The translations under genes and the position numbers were made by a program. The notes below the pieces were generated by a model, which ran no database searches, was not told the origin of the DNA, and saw only the letters and a program-made list of their open reading frames with translations. From positions 1-64,000 of the forward strand of contig JADZCN010000120.1 of NCBI GenBank assembly GCA_020851565.1: a stretch of DNA of 64,000 nt, read 5' to 3'. The stretch's first letter is position 1; each line of letters starts with the position of its first letter. Origin of the DNA: Acidobacteriota bacterium (GTDB taxonomy: Bacteria > Acidobacteriota > Vicinamibacteria > Vicinamibacterales > UBA2999). Below are positions 10,197 through 19,078 of this stretch, in pieces.

Positions 10197-10385
10197 ATGA
10201 CCGATCCCCGCGACCACGTCATCTCGGTGGTCCTGTCCGATGAGGAATGGAAGGCGTTCCTCAGCCGCCAGCCGCAGCCCGTGGCCTGGCTGCGCGAGCG
10301 CATCTCGGAGCTGATCTCCGCTACTTCTGCGTCGACGCCGCGGCCGGCTGGCGCAGGGTGTACGACGTCCGCGAGATCACGTTGA
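10197..10385 (+). CDS. Small hypothetical protein overlapping convergently with the VWA gene
   Basis: 62 aa, 'MTDPRDHVISVVLSDEEWKAFLSRQPQPVAWLRERISELI'; good start context. Confidence 0.4.
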   Translation: MTDPRDHVISVVLSDEEWKAFLSRQPQPVAWLRERISELISATSASTPRPAGAGCTTSARSR

Positions 10386-11583
10386 GCCCGGGCTTGTTCA
10401 CCTTGACCTCGACCTTCCGCGTCCGCTTCAGCGGGTCCGGGTTCGAGGAGTAGTAGCCCAGCACGTAGTAGTCGCTCGTCTCGGCATCGATCCGCTTCAG
10501 GGCCTTGTCGAAGTCGTTCTGGTTCACGACGGCGATGCCGCCCGTCTCGTCCGCGAGAATGCGCAGGCTGTCCTGCGTCTTGCGCACCCAGTTGCCGTAC
10601 TCCACCGGGCTCAGCTGCTCGTCCAGGTCCGCGCCGGCCACCAGGCCCCGCGGGTCCACGGTGTAGAGCGTCGCGTTGGCGCGGTTGGCCGTGCGCGTCA
10701 CCTCGGCCAGTTCGCGCGCCAGGTCCGCGTCTGCGAACTGCGCGCCCTGATTGAACTGTTCGTTCAGCCGCTGTCCCTCTTCGCGCGTCTGGCCGAAGCG
10801 GCCGCCGAAGACCGGGTCCTCGCCCAGCCGCGACTCAGCGAAGGGATTGAAGTCGTAGCCGTTGCTCACCCACACCACCGCCTTGCGGCGGTTCGTGATC
10901 TTCTCCATCTGCCGCAGCATGTCGTGGGCCGTCGAGAAGGCGACGTGGGCGCGGTAGCGCACCTCGGCCGGGCCGTCGGCGTTGTCCTGCCCCTGGATGA
11001 CGTCCGAGGGCTTCAGGCCGCTGCCCGTGATCTTCTTGATGGCCTCGTCCAGCACCTTGCGGTCGTAGGTCGGGTCGATGGCGAGCGACGAGGGCCCCGT
11101 GGAGACGATGCAGAACATGTCCCCCTCGTGGATCAGGTTCTTCGAGATCTTCTGGAAGAGGCTCCGGATGCGCCCCGTGTTGCGGAAGTCGAGGTGCAGG
11201 TCGTCCACGATGAGCAGGAAGATGCGGCCCGTGGTGTCGTTGCGCGGCCGGGACGGCGGCAGGATGACGCCCTCCTGCGCGGGCGGCGGCGGCGGTTCCA
11301 GCAGGTTGTGCACGCGCCCGCCGTGGACCAGCGTGAAGGAGGTGACCTCCTGGGGCACGCCATCCTCGAGGATCTGAAAGTCGTCCTTCGTCAGGTCCGC
11401 CACGAACTGGTCCTGGCCGTTCCGGACGATGGCGTCCATGGTGACCAGGTCGATGTTCACGCGGAACGTCGGCTGCGATCCCTGGGCGTTCGAGGCCGGG
11501 GGTGCCGGGGCCTGGGCGCCAAGGGCGACCACCGACAGGGCCAGTCCGACTGCGACGGCGAGGCGAAGGCCGTGAACCTGCAT
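10321..11583 (-). CDS. VWA (VWFA-related) domain protein, secreted
   Basis: Signal-like N-terminus; 'DDFQILEDGVPQEVTSFTLV', 'FLLIVDDLHLDFRNTGRI'. Confidence 0.85.
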   Translation of the reverse strand: MQVHGLRLAVAVGLALSVVALGAQAPAPPASNAQGSQPTFRVNIDLVTMDAIVRNGQDQFVADLTKDDFQILEDGVPQEVTSFTLVHGGRVHNLLEPPPPPAQEGVILPPSRPRNDTTGRIFLLIVDDLHLDFRNTGRIRSLFQKISKNLIHEGDMFCIVSTGPSSLAIDPTYDRKVLDEAIKKITGSGLKPSDVIQGQDNADGPAEVRYRAHVAFSTAHDMLRQMEKITNRRKAVVWVSNGYDFNPFAESRLGEDPVFGGRFGQTREEGQRLNEQFNQGAQFADADLARELAEVTRTANRANATLYTVDPRGLVAGADLDEQLSPVEYGNWVRKTQDSLRILADETGGIAVVNQNDFDKALKRIDAETSDYYVLGYYSSNPDPLKRTRKVEVKVNKPGLNVISRTSYTLRQPAAASTQK

Positions 11584-11617
11584 GATGGAATTATAAGACG
11601 GGTAGGATAAGGGACAC

Positions 11618-12076
11618 ATGCGAATTGCCATCGGCGCGGATCATGCCGGGGTCGAGCTGAAGCGCGACCTCGCCGGACACCTGGCCCAGCAGGGCCACGA
11701 GGTGACGGACCTCGGGACGCACTCTACGGCCCCGGTGGACTACCCGGATACGGCCGAGGCGGTCGCCACCGCCGTCCGCAACGGGCAGGCCGATCGCGGC
11801 GTGCTCGTGTGCGGCAGCGGCGCCGGCGTCTCGGTGGCGGCCTCGAAGTTCCCGGGCATCCGCGCCGCGGTGTGCCACGATACCTACTCTGCACGCCAGG
11901 CGGTCGAGCACGACGACCTGAACGTGCTTTGCCTGGGGGCGCGGGTGGTCGGCCCGGCGCTCGCGCGCGCGCTGGTGGATGCCTTTCTCGGCGCCACGTT
12001 CACCAGCGAGGAGCGCTACCTGCGGCGCGTGGCCAAGATCGACGCCATCGAAAGCCGCTTCCTCCGCGACGAGTAG
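11618..12076 (+). CDS. rpiB: Ribose 5-phosphate isomerase B
   Basis: 'MRIAIGADHAGVELK...GVLVCGSGAGVSVAASKFPGIRAAVCHD...NVLCLGARVVG'. Confidence 0.92.
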   Translation: MRIAIGADHAGVELKRDLAGHLAQQGHEVTDLGTHSTAPVDYPDTAEAVATAVRNGQADRGVLVCGSGAGVSVAASKFPGIRAAVCHDTYSARQAVEHDDLNVLCLGARVVGPALARALVDAFLGATFTSEERYLRRVAKIDAIESRFLRDE

Positions 12077-12129
12077 CCCCCCAATACCCCGTCCCGCCCG
12101 AACCCGATGAAGAGTCCCGCCCCCTCTGC

Positions 12130-12828
12130 ATGAAAACCGCCGTCAAGATCGCCGCCGCCGTCGCTGGCCTCGCCGTGCTCGTGCTCCTCGGGCGCGAGGC
12201 GCCGGCCATGCTCCCGAAATTCGCGGCCTGGGTGGGCTCGCTCGGCGCCTGGGGGCCGCTCGCGTTCATCGCGGGTTACAGCATCGCGCCGGTGATCTTC
12301 GCGCCGGCCTTCCTGCTCACGCTCGCAGCCGGCGCGATCTTCGGGTTCGTGAAGGGCGTGATCTACGTGATGATCGGCGCGACGATCGGGGCGACACTCG
12401 CCTTCCTGACGGGGCGCTACCTCGCGCGGCACTTCGTGGAACGGCTGCTGCGGCACGAGCCGCGGCTGGCAATCATCGACCGGGCCGTGGAGCGCCACGG
12501 CTTCCGGCTGGTTGCTCTGCTACGCATGTCGCCGGCCGTGCCGTTCGTGCTGCTCAACTACGCCCTCGGGCTGAGCCGGGTCCGCCTCCTGGACTACGTG
12601 GCCGCCTGCATCGGGATGCTGCCGGTGGTGGCGATGTACGTGTACTCGGGCAAGGTCGCGGGCGACCTCGCCAAGCTGGCAGGGGGCGTGGCTCCGCCGA
12701 GAGGACCGGTCTACTACACCTCCATCGCGCTCGGGCTCGCCTCGACCGTCGCGGTCACCATCGTCGTCACGCGCATCGCGAAGAAGGCGATCGAGCAGGA
12801 GCTGCACCTGACGAGAAGTGAGAAGTGA
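12130..12828 (+). CDS. TVP38/TMEM64 (SNARE-associated/DedA-like) membrane protein
   Basis: 'FAPAFLLTLAAGAIFGFVKGVIYVMIGATIGATLAFLTGRYLAR'; ATG at 12130 within a longer ORF. Confidence 0.85.
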   Translation: MKTAVKIAAAVAGLAVLVLLGREAPAMLPKFAAWVGSLGAWGPLAFIAGYSIAPVIFAPAFLLTLAAGAIFGFVKGVIYVMIGATIGATLAFLTGRYLARHFVERLLRHEPRLAIIDRAVERHGFRLVALLRMSPAVPFVLLNYALGLSRVRLLDYVAACIGMLPVVAMYVYSGKVAGDLAKLAGGVAPPRGPVYYTSIALGLASTVAVTIVVTRIAKKAIEQELHLTRSEK

Positions 12829-12840
12829 GAAGTGAGAAGT
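12813..12840. repeat. GAGAAGT heptamer x4
   Basis: Four perfect contiguous copies; contains the stop codon of the TVP38 gene. Confidence 0.9.
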
Positions 12841-12850
12841 CCCGACTGGA

Positions 12851-14608
12851 TCAGGGCACGCTGACGACGACTTCCGCCGACGGCGCTCCCACTCCACACG
12901 CGTTCGTGGCGCGCACGCGCACGTAGTAGGTCCCCGGCGGGACGCTGCTGACGTCGAGCCCGTTGTGGCTCACTGACAGCGCGGCCAGGTTCGCGAGGCC
13001 GCTCGACGAGCCCGCTTCGACGAGATAGCCGGTCGCGCCAGCAGAGGGCGACCACGACAACGAGACCGTGTCGCCGCTCACCGTGTGGGTCAGCCCGGCG
13101 GGCGCGGGGGGCGCGCAGGCAACGACGACTTCCACCTCGTTCGACGCCGGCCCGACGGCGCCGCTGGCGATGCCGCGGACCCGCACGAAGTAGCGGCCAT
13201 CGGGCACACCCGCCACGCCCACGGATGGCGACGGGGCCGTCGTGAACACCGCAATGTCGGACGCACCGTGGCTGCTGCCGGCTTCCAGCCGATAGGCGAG
13301 GGGCGCGGGCGCGCCCACGGGCGGCGTCCACGCGAGCGTCACGTTCCGACCCGACACGCTGGCCTGCAAACCGATCGGCGCGCCCGGCGCACCGGCCGCC
13401 ACGATCTTCAGGATGCGGCCGGCGAAGGTCACGAGGTAGAGCTCGCCTTCGTGGTCGCGACCAAACGACACGATGCCGCCCAGCGAGCCGCCGAGCTCCG
13501 CCGTGTGCTCGACCACGTCGGTCACGGTGGCCTCGCCGGTCGCCGGACTGACGCTGAGGCCCACGGAGCCCACCACGGACGTCGCCGAGTCGGCGACGAA
13601 GTACCGCCCGCGATAGGCCGCCGGCAGCTGCGTGCCGCGATAGACATAACCGCCAGTGACCGCACGGCCGATGGTGCGCACGTAGTCGAACAGTGGATTG
13701 GTGAGCGGGAGGTATGCCGCCGGCGGCGCCGCCGGCACGCCGGGCGTCGCGATGGTGCCTTCGCGCAGGCGCCAGCCATAGTTGCGGCCGCCCGCGCCGG
13801 CCGGTTCGTAGTCCACCTCTTCGAGCGCGCCCTGGCCCACGTCGCCGATGATCAGCGCACCGGTCGCGCCCGGCCCGAGGTCGTCGAAGCTGTAGCGCCA
13901 CGGATTGCGCAGGCCGAACGCCCAGATCTCGCCAAGCGCGGGGATCGGCTGACCATCGAACGGGTTGTCCGGCGGGACCTGGTACCCGGTGGGATGACCG
14001 TCGGGCACGTTGACGTCGATGCGCAGCATCTTGCCGAGCAGCGAATCGGGGTTCTGCGCGTTGTGGTCAGGATCGTTGCCGCCGCCTCCGTCGCCGGTGC
14101 CGATGTAGAGATAGCCGTCGGGGCCGAACGCGAGGTGACCACCGTTGTGGTTGCTGTTGTCCGGATGAGGGATGTACGGCAGCCCGCCGGGCCAGATCAG
14201 ATCGACGCGTGTCGAAAGGTCGACCGTCGGTGCGTTGGCAGGAGTGCGCGTGAACCGCGCGACGACGATGTCGCCGGCCAGGCTGGTGAAGTTGACGAAG
14301 AAGCGTCCACTGGTCGCAGCGTCCGGGGCGAAGGCCATGCCCAGCAGCCCCTCTTCCCCGCCCCCTCCCGTGCGAATGACGGACCTCAGATCGAGAAACG
14401 TCGACAGCATGCCGTTCTCGAGCATGCGGATCAACCCGCCCTGCTGAACGATGAGAAACCGCGTGGCCGACGTCGGGTCCGGCACGAAGGCCACCGGTCG
14501 GGACAGGCCCTCGGCGACGACCTGCGTTCGCAACTGCGCCGATGCCGGCACCGCCACACCCGCCAGCAGGACCGACAGGCACACCCCGACCCACAGCATT
14601 CGACGCAT
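12851..14608 (-). CDS. PQQ-dependent sugar dehydrogenase-like (YliI/GSDH fold) with C-terminal FnIII-type repeats
   Basis: 'LSRPVAFVPDPTSATRFLIVQQGGLIRM', 'GDGGGGNDPDHNAQNPDSLLGKMLRIDV', 'EIWAFGLRNPWRYSFD'. Confidence 0.88.
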   Translation of the reverse strand: MRRMLWVGVCLSVLLAGVAVPASAQLRTQVVAEGLSRPVAFVPDPTSATRFLIVQQGGLIRMLENGMLSTFLDLRSVIRTGGGGEEGLLGMAFAPDAATSGRFFVNFTSLAGDIVVARFTRTPANAPTVDLSTRVDLIWPGGLPYIPHPDNSNHNGGHLAFGPDGYLYIGTGDGGGGNDPDHNAQNPDSLLGKMLRIDVNVPDGHPTGYQVPPDNPFDGQPIPALGEIWAFGLRNPWRYSFDDLGPGATGALIIGDVGQGALEEVDYEPAGAGGRNYGWRLREGTIATPGVPAAPPAAYLPLTNPLFDYVRTIGRAVTGGYVYRGTQLPAAYRGRYFVADSATSVVGSVGLSVSPATGEATVTDVVEHTAELGGSLGGIVSFGRDHEGELYLVTFAGRILKIVAAGAPGAPIGLQASVSGRNVTLAWTPPVGAPAPLAYRLEAGSSHGASDIAVFTTAPSPSVGVAGVPDGRYFVRVRGIASGAVGPASNEVEVVVACAPPAPAGLTHTVSGDTVSLSWSPSAGATGYLVEAGSSSGLANLAALSVSHNGLDVSSVPPGTYYVRVRATNACGVGAPSAEVVVSVP

Positions 14609-14772
14609 CCCGGCACACTCCTTGGGGGGGATGGTGATCTTCTCACGAGAACGGCCGCCCGCCTAGTTCGCAGGGGAAGCCCCAGCCTGAAGGCACACCA
14701 GGCACGATGCAGAAGGCAATCTGCGGCGTCAAGCCGTTCTGCCTTTTGTCTTTTGCCTTCTGTGTTCTGTGT

Positions 14773-15459
14773 TCAGGCCTGCCCGCGCGGCTGTTCGAGC
14801 AGAGCGCGCCGGAGCTCTTCGAATCGGGCGTCGGCGTCGCGGACGCCCGTGAGTACCGCGTCCGGCGTCAGCCACGTGTCGGGATCCAGCGTCTCGGCCC
14901 GGCTCACCCACTGCTCGAGCGTCGCCGCGTCGAAGCCCTGGTCGTGGATGCGCGCCATGACTTCCGCGTGCCGGGCGCGAAGACGGGTGGCGATCTCGCG
15001 ACCGACGAGCTCCTCGAGCAGGCCGCGCGTGGTGGGGACCTCGGGCTCGGTGAAGGTGTCCGGCGCGAATTCGGCCTCGGCCTCCGCTTCGGCCTCGGCT
15101 GGCGGTTCCGGGATGGCGATGGGTGCAGCCGCGGCGGCTCGCCGCTCTGCCGGACGGGGCGGCCCGCCCTCCCGTCGACCACCACGCCCACGACGTGGCT
15201 GCCGGACGGGTGTCTGCTCTTCCTCTGGCGGCATCGCCTCGCGCAGGGCGAGGATCGCCGGCCAGTCGAACTCGATCTCCGGGTGCTGCTCCTCGATGGT
15301 GCGGATGGCTTCCTCGTCCAGCGCAGCGCGCCCAATCAGCACCTCGGGCGCCGTGCGATACCAGTAGAGGACGCGCGGCCGCTCGCCTGGCGACGCGGCG
15401 TGCAACAGGAATGTGTGTTCGATCCCGCGTCGGTCGCGGGTCAGTCGCAGGAACGGCAC
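14773..15459 (-). CDS. Hypothetical protein with central acidic AEAEAEAE segment
   Basis: 228 aa complete ORF with plausible codon usage. Confidence 0.6.
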   Translation of the reverse strand: MPFLRLTRDRRGIEHTFLLHAASPGERPRVLYWYRTAPEVLIGRAALDEEAIRTIEEQHPEIEFDWPAILALREAMPPEEEQTPVRQPRRGRGGRREGGPPRPAERRAAAAAPIAIPEPPAEAEAEAEAEFAPDTFTEPEVPTTRGLLEELVGREIATRLRARHAEVMARIHDQGFDAATLEQWVSRAETLDPDTWLTPDAVLTGVRDADARFEELRRALLEQPRGQA

Positions 15460-15468
15460 GCCTCTAGA

Positions 15469-16182
15469 TTACCGCCGCTTCTTCGCGGCCGCGCGTTTGG
15501 GCGCAGGCTTCGACGCCTTGGCCCTCGCGGGCTTCGACGCCTTCGAGGCCGTGGCGGGCCTGGCGGGCGCGGCCTTCTTCTTCACGGCTTTCGCGGCAGG
15601 CCTGGAGGCTGCCTTGGCCTTCGGCGCGGCCTTCTTCGCGGCGGATGGCTTCTTCTCCGCAGCGGGCTTCTTCTCGGCGGCGGGCTTCCTCTCAGCGGCG
15701 AGCCTCTTCTCGGCGGTGGGCTTCTTCTCCGGCGCCGCCTTGGGCAGGGCGGCGGCAGGCGCCTTGTACACCTGGAGGAAACGGACCTGATCCATCGCGA
15801 TGTGATAGGTCCAGATCTCCGCGACGGGGAACTGGTGCTCCTCGCACAGCCGCCGCGCGGCGTCCAGGGCCTGCGGCGGCACGTAGAGATGAAACGGCGC
15901 CCTCAATTTGCTGAACACCCCCCACTCGGCTCGCGCCTCGAGCAGGTGGACCGACTCGCCCGTCTCCACCTCCACGGTGCCCTCGAGCTTGCGCGCCCGT
16001 TCCTGGCTGAACAGTACCAGGTCCGGGTAGACGGCCAGATCCCCCACCATGACCGACTGGTTCTGCTCGTGGCCGGGGTTGATGGCCACGTCGTGCTTGC
16101 GCTTGTAACGGGCCTGCAATTGGCGAATGACGCGATCGTGCTCGAGCTGCTCGCGAATCGGGCGGGTGAGAATCGGGCTCAC
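15469..16182 (-). CDS. Putative PD-(D/E)XK-like protein with histone H1-like Lys/Ala/Pro C-terminal tail
   Basis: 'YPDLVLFSQERARKLEGTVEVETGESV' plus 'KKPAAEKKPAAEKKPSAAKKAAPKAKAASRPAAKAVKKK' tail. Confidence 0.55.
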   Translation of the reverse strand: MSPILTRPIREQLEHDRVIRQLQARYKRKHDVAINPGHEQNQSVMVGDLAVYPDLVLFSQERARKLEGTVEVETGESVHLLEARAEWGVFSKLRAPFHLYVPPQALDAARRLCEEHQFPVAEIWTYHIAMDQVRFLQVYKAPAAALPKAAPEKKPTAEKRLAAERKPAAEKKPAAEKKPSAAKKAAPKAKAASRPAAKAVKKKAAPARPATASKASKPARAKASKPAPKRAAAKKRR

Positions 16183-16256
16183 TGGGCCTCCGGAGACTCC
16201 AGAGAAAACGCGATACTATAGCACGCACGTTCGGCGGGCCCGGCTAGAATGCCCGG

Positions 16257-16907
16257 ATGCGCACTTTTGCAGCTTTTCTGGCCCTCGCCGTCGTGGCAAC
16301 CGGGCCTGCCTTCGGTCAATCACCAAAATCAACCGCCGAACCCGCGGGCCACGTGCCTCCGGCCATTCGGCACATCCTGGCCTCCATCCGCGCTGCCGAC
16401 AAGGGCCAGCTGGCCGTGTCGGAAGAGGATGGCCGTTTCCTCCGTGCCCTGGTGGCATCGACCAACGCCAAACGGGTGCTCGAGATTGGTGCGGCCAGCG
16501 GCTATAGCGGCATCTGGATGGGCCTCGGCCTGCGCGAGACGGGAGGCCGGCTCGTCACCATCGAGTACGACCCCGCCCGCGCACGGGAGGCGGCGGCCAA
16601 CATCAAGGCGGCGGGCCTGGCCGACATCGTTCAGGTCATCCCGGGCGATGCCTTTGCGCACATCCCCAGGCTCGAGGGGTCGTTCGACCTCGTCTTCCTC
16701 GACGCCTGGAAGCCCGACTACAAGCGGTTCTTCGACCTGGTGTTCCCGCGCGTCACGCCGGGCGGGCTCTTCCTCGCGCACAACGTCATCAACAAGAAGA
16801 GCGAGATGGGCGACTTCCTCGCCGCCATCGAGACGCACCCGCAGGCGCTCACGAGCATTGTCTCGCCGGGGCACGAGGGCATCTCGATGACCTATCGGAG
16901 GCGGTGA
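16257..16907 (+). CDS. Class I SAM-dependent O-methyltransferase (caffeoyl-CoA-like), secreted
   Basis: 'RVLEIGAASGYSGIWMGLGLRE...FDLVFLDAWKPDYKRFFDLVFPRVTPGGLFLAHNV'; signal-like N-terminus. Confidence 0.85.
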   Translation: MRTFAAFLALAVVATGPAFGQSPKSTAEPAGHVPPAIRHILASIRAADKGQLAVSEEDGRFLRALVASTNAKRVLEIGAASGYSGIWMGLGLRETGGRLVTIEYDPARAREAAANIKAAGLADIVQVIPGDAFAHIPRLEGSFDLVFLDAWKPDYKRFFDLVFPRVTPGGLFLAHNVINKKSEMGDFLAAIETHPQALTSIVSPGHEGISMTYRRR

Positions 16908-16911
16908 CCCG

Positions 16912-17820
16912 ATGCGCGCGGTCCATGTCATCGGCACCCCACTCGACCTGGGCGGCAACCGTCGCGGCACCGACATGGGGCCGTCGGCGTTCCGTATTGC
17001 CGGGCTGGGCGATCAACTCGCCACTCTGGGCCTCCGCGTGACCGACAAGGGCGACATCGCGTCCCCGATTCCGGAGAGCAAGGGCCCCGGCGACGCGCGC
17101 AAGCGGTACGTCCGGGAGATTGCCCGCGTCTGCCAGAAGCTCTACCAGACCTCGCTGGCGTCCCTCGAGGACGGCGCGCTGCCGCTGGTGCTGGGCGGCG
17201 ATCACAGCCTGGCCGCGGGCTCCGTCGCGGCCAGCGCGGCCCACGTGCGCCGGCGCGGCCGGCCGCTGGGCCTCATCTGGGTGGATGCGCACGGCGACAT
17301 GAACAGCCCCTCGACCAGCGAGTCGGGCAACGTGCACGGCATGCCGCTGGCCGCCCTGCTCGGGCGCGAGCCGCTCGAGCTCGCCCGCTTTCACGGGCCG
17401 GGGCCGGCCGTGCTGCCCAGACACACCGTGCTGGTCGGCATCCGGAACCTGGACGAGGTGGAGAAGGAGATCGTCAAGGCGTCGAAGGTGCACGTCTTCA
17501 CGATGAAGGACGTGGATCGGCTGGGGATCACCGAGGTGATGGAACGGGCACTGGCCATCGCCAGCCGCGGCACCGGCGGCATCCACGTGTCGTTCGACAT
17601 GGACGTGTGCGACCCGGCCATCGCACCCGGCGTCGGCACGCCGGTGAAGGGCGGCCTCGACTACCGCGAGGCGCACGTCGTGATGGAGATGGCGGCGGAA
17701 TCGGGGACGCTGCTGGCGCTGGACCTCGTCGAGGTGAACCCGACCCTGGACGTCAGGAACGCCACCGCGGAGCTCGGAGTGGAACTGGCGCTCTCGGCGC
17801 TCGGCAAGAAGATCCTCTAG
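16912..17820 (+). CDS. rocF: Arginase
   Basis: 'LGGDHSLAAGSV', 'IWVDAHGDMNSP', 'SFDMDVCDPAIAPGVGTPVKGGLDYREAH'. Confidence 0.92.
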   Translation: MRAVHVIGTPLDLGGNRRGTDMGPSAFRIAGLGDQLATLGLRVTDKGDIASPIPESKGPGDARKRYVREIARVCQKLYQTSLASLEDGALPLVLGGDHSLAAGSVAASAAHVRRRGRPLGLIWVDAHGDMNSPSTSESGNVHGMPLAALLGREPLELARFHGPGPAVLPRHTVLVGIRNLDEVEKEIVKASKVHVFTMKDVDRLGITEVMERALAIASRGTGGIHVSFDMDVCDPAIAPGVGTPVKGGLDYREAHVVMEMAAESGTLLALDLVEVNPTLDVRNATAELGVELALSALGKKIL

Positions 17821-18197
17821 GGCTTCATGGACCGCGCTTGCTCGAGCATGTCCTCGAGGGTGTCCATGAGCATGACCAGCGAGTAGGGCTTCTCGACCAG
17901 GCGGGTGAGCGGGCGGATGCTCTCGAGATCCGCGGATTCGGACCTCAGGCCTGAGAAGATGATCACCGGCACGTCGGGCGGCATCGACACCACCACTTCC
18001 CGGCCGGTGCCGCGCCTCAGCCGCAGGTCCACGATGGCGGCCGCGGGACGCTGCCGGCGGATGGCGTCCAGCCCTTCGTCTGCCGTCTCTGCCGTGACGA
18101 CCGTGTACTGTCGCATCTGGAGGAACTTCACCAGCGGCTGTCGTACGGCCGTGTCGTCTTCGACGACGAGGATGACGGGCGAGGGCTCGGTAGTCAC
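17817..18197 (-). CDS. Single-domain response regulator receiver protein
   Basis: 'ILVVEDDTAVRQPLVKFLQ...AAIVDLRLRRGTGREVV...VIIFSG...LVEKPYS'. Confidence 0.85.
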   Translation of the reverse strand: MTTEPSPVILVVEDDTAVRQPLVKFLQMRQYTVVTAETADEGLDAIRRQRPAAAIVDLRLRRGTGREVVVSMPPDVPVIIFSGLRSESADLESIRPLTRLVEKPYSLVMLMDTLEDMLEQARSMKP

Positions 18198-18281
18198 GGT
18201 CAGGTCAGTGCGTCCACGATCGCGAAGTCGCGAGTATTCTGTGCGATCCGGCCGGAAACGACAAGCGTGGCCCGCATCCGC

Positions 18282-18788
18282 TCACGACACGGGCCGGCGC
18301 CGTTGGAGGATCTGCTTCTGGTGGTGCCGCGTGTGCACGTGGTGAAAGCGGCGCCACTCGGCTGGCGTGAACGGCCCGAGGATGGGGTGATCGAGAACCG
18401 GGCCGGGCCCGAACCGGGCCTCGGCGGCGTCGATGATGGCGTCCATGGCCTCGAGGTCTGCGCGCGAGCGCGCCAGCACCTCGGAGAGCCGCAAGCGACC
18501 GGTGGGGACGACGTGCTTCGGGGCCTCGATGCCGGTCGGGAACCTGCCCAGCGAGACGACCCAGAACGTGAGGGCCCGCGACCGCAGGCTCCGCGCGGAG
18601 GCGCGCGCGGCCCCGCCGTCGAGACAGCGCTGCAGGCCCTTCACGGTGCCGGTGTACGTGCGGTCCAGGTGCTCGACGATCTCGGCGATGGACCAGCGCC
18701 CGTTCACGCGCTCCCCGGCCCGCTCGTCGTCGAGGCCGGCGGTCGCGTCGGTGATGAGCGTCAGGCAGCCGGCCAGGTCGGGGTGCAT
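18282..18788 (-). CDS. DinB family protein
   Basis: 'RWSIAEIVEHLDRTYTGTVKGL' and C-terminal 'HHVHTRHHQKQI'. Confidence 0.85.
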   Translation of the reverse strand: MHPDLAGCLTLITDATAGLDDERAGERVNGRWSIAEIVEHLDRTYTGTVKGLQRCLDGGAARASARSLRSRALTFWVVSLGRFPTGIEAPKHVVPTGRLRLSEVLARSRADLEAMDAIIDAAEARFGPGPVLDHPILGPFTPAEWRRFHHVHTRHHQKQILQRRRPVS

Positions 18789-18791
18789 ACG

Positions 18792-18928
18792 GGGTTCTCA
18801 GGTTCTCAGGTTCTCGGGTTCTGGGGTTCTCGGGTTCTGGGGTTCTCGGGTTCTGGGGTTCGCGGGTTCTGGGGTTCTGGGGTTCTGGGGTTCGCGGGTT
18901 CGCGGGTTCTGAGGTTCCCGGGTTCTGC
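18792..18928. repeat. GGTTCTNN octamer tandem array, about 17 copies
   Basis: ggttctca ggttctca ggttctcg ggttctgg ... direct reading. Confidence 0.92.
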
Positions 18929-19005
18929 CCGCTTCGGTGTTGCGCGCCACCTGCGGCTTGCGAATGAATGGCTTGCCAACCTCCGCGTGCCTCTGCGAGC
19001 GGAGG

Positions 19006-19051
19006 TTGGTGGGCCGCGCAGGGATCGAACCTGCGACCCTCTGCTTAAAAG
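19006..19051. repeat. attL-like 46-bp direct repeat (displaced 3' half of tRNA-Lys)
   Basis: ttggtgggccgcgcagggatcgaacctgcgaccctctgcttaaaag, identical to 27209-27254. Confidence 0.93.
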
Positions 19052-19078
19052 TTATCTGGTAGATCGTGGCCCTTCGCG

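Noticed and set aside
13085-15367. 760-aa plus-strand ORF
   Set aside because: Antisense to the PQQ-dehydrogenase-like gene and the next gene; Arg/Gly-rich shadow ORF.
18792-18928. Regular repeat array that might be called CRISPR
   Set aside because: 8-bp units with no spacers and no cas genes; simple tandem array. The same applies to 52471-52840 and 45649-45725.
19006-19051. Second tRNA-Lys gene
   Set aside because: Only the 3' half is present; sequence after ctgcttaaaag diverges, so no D-arm or 5' acceptor strand. It is an att repeat.
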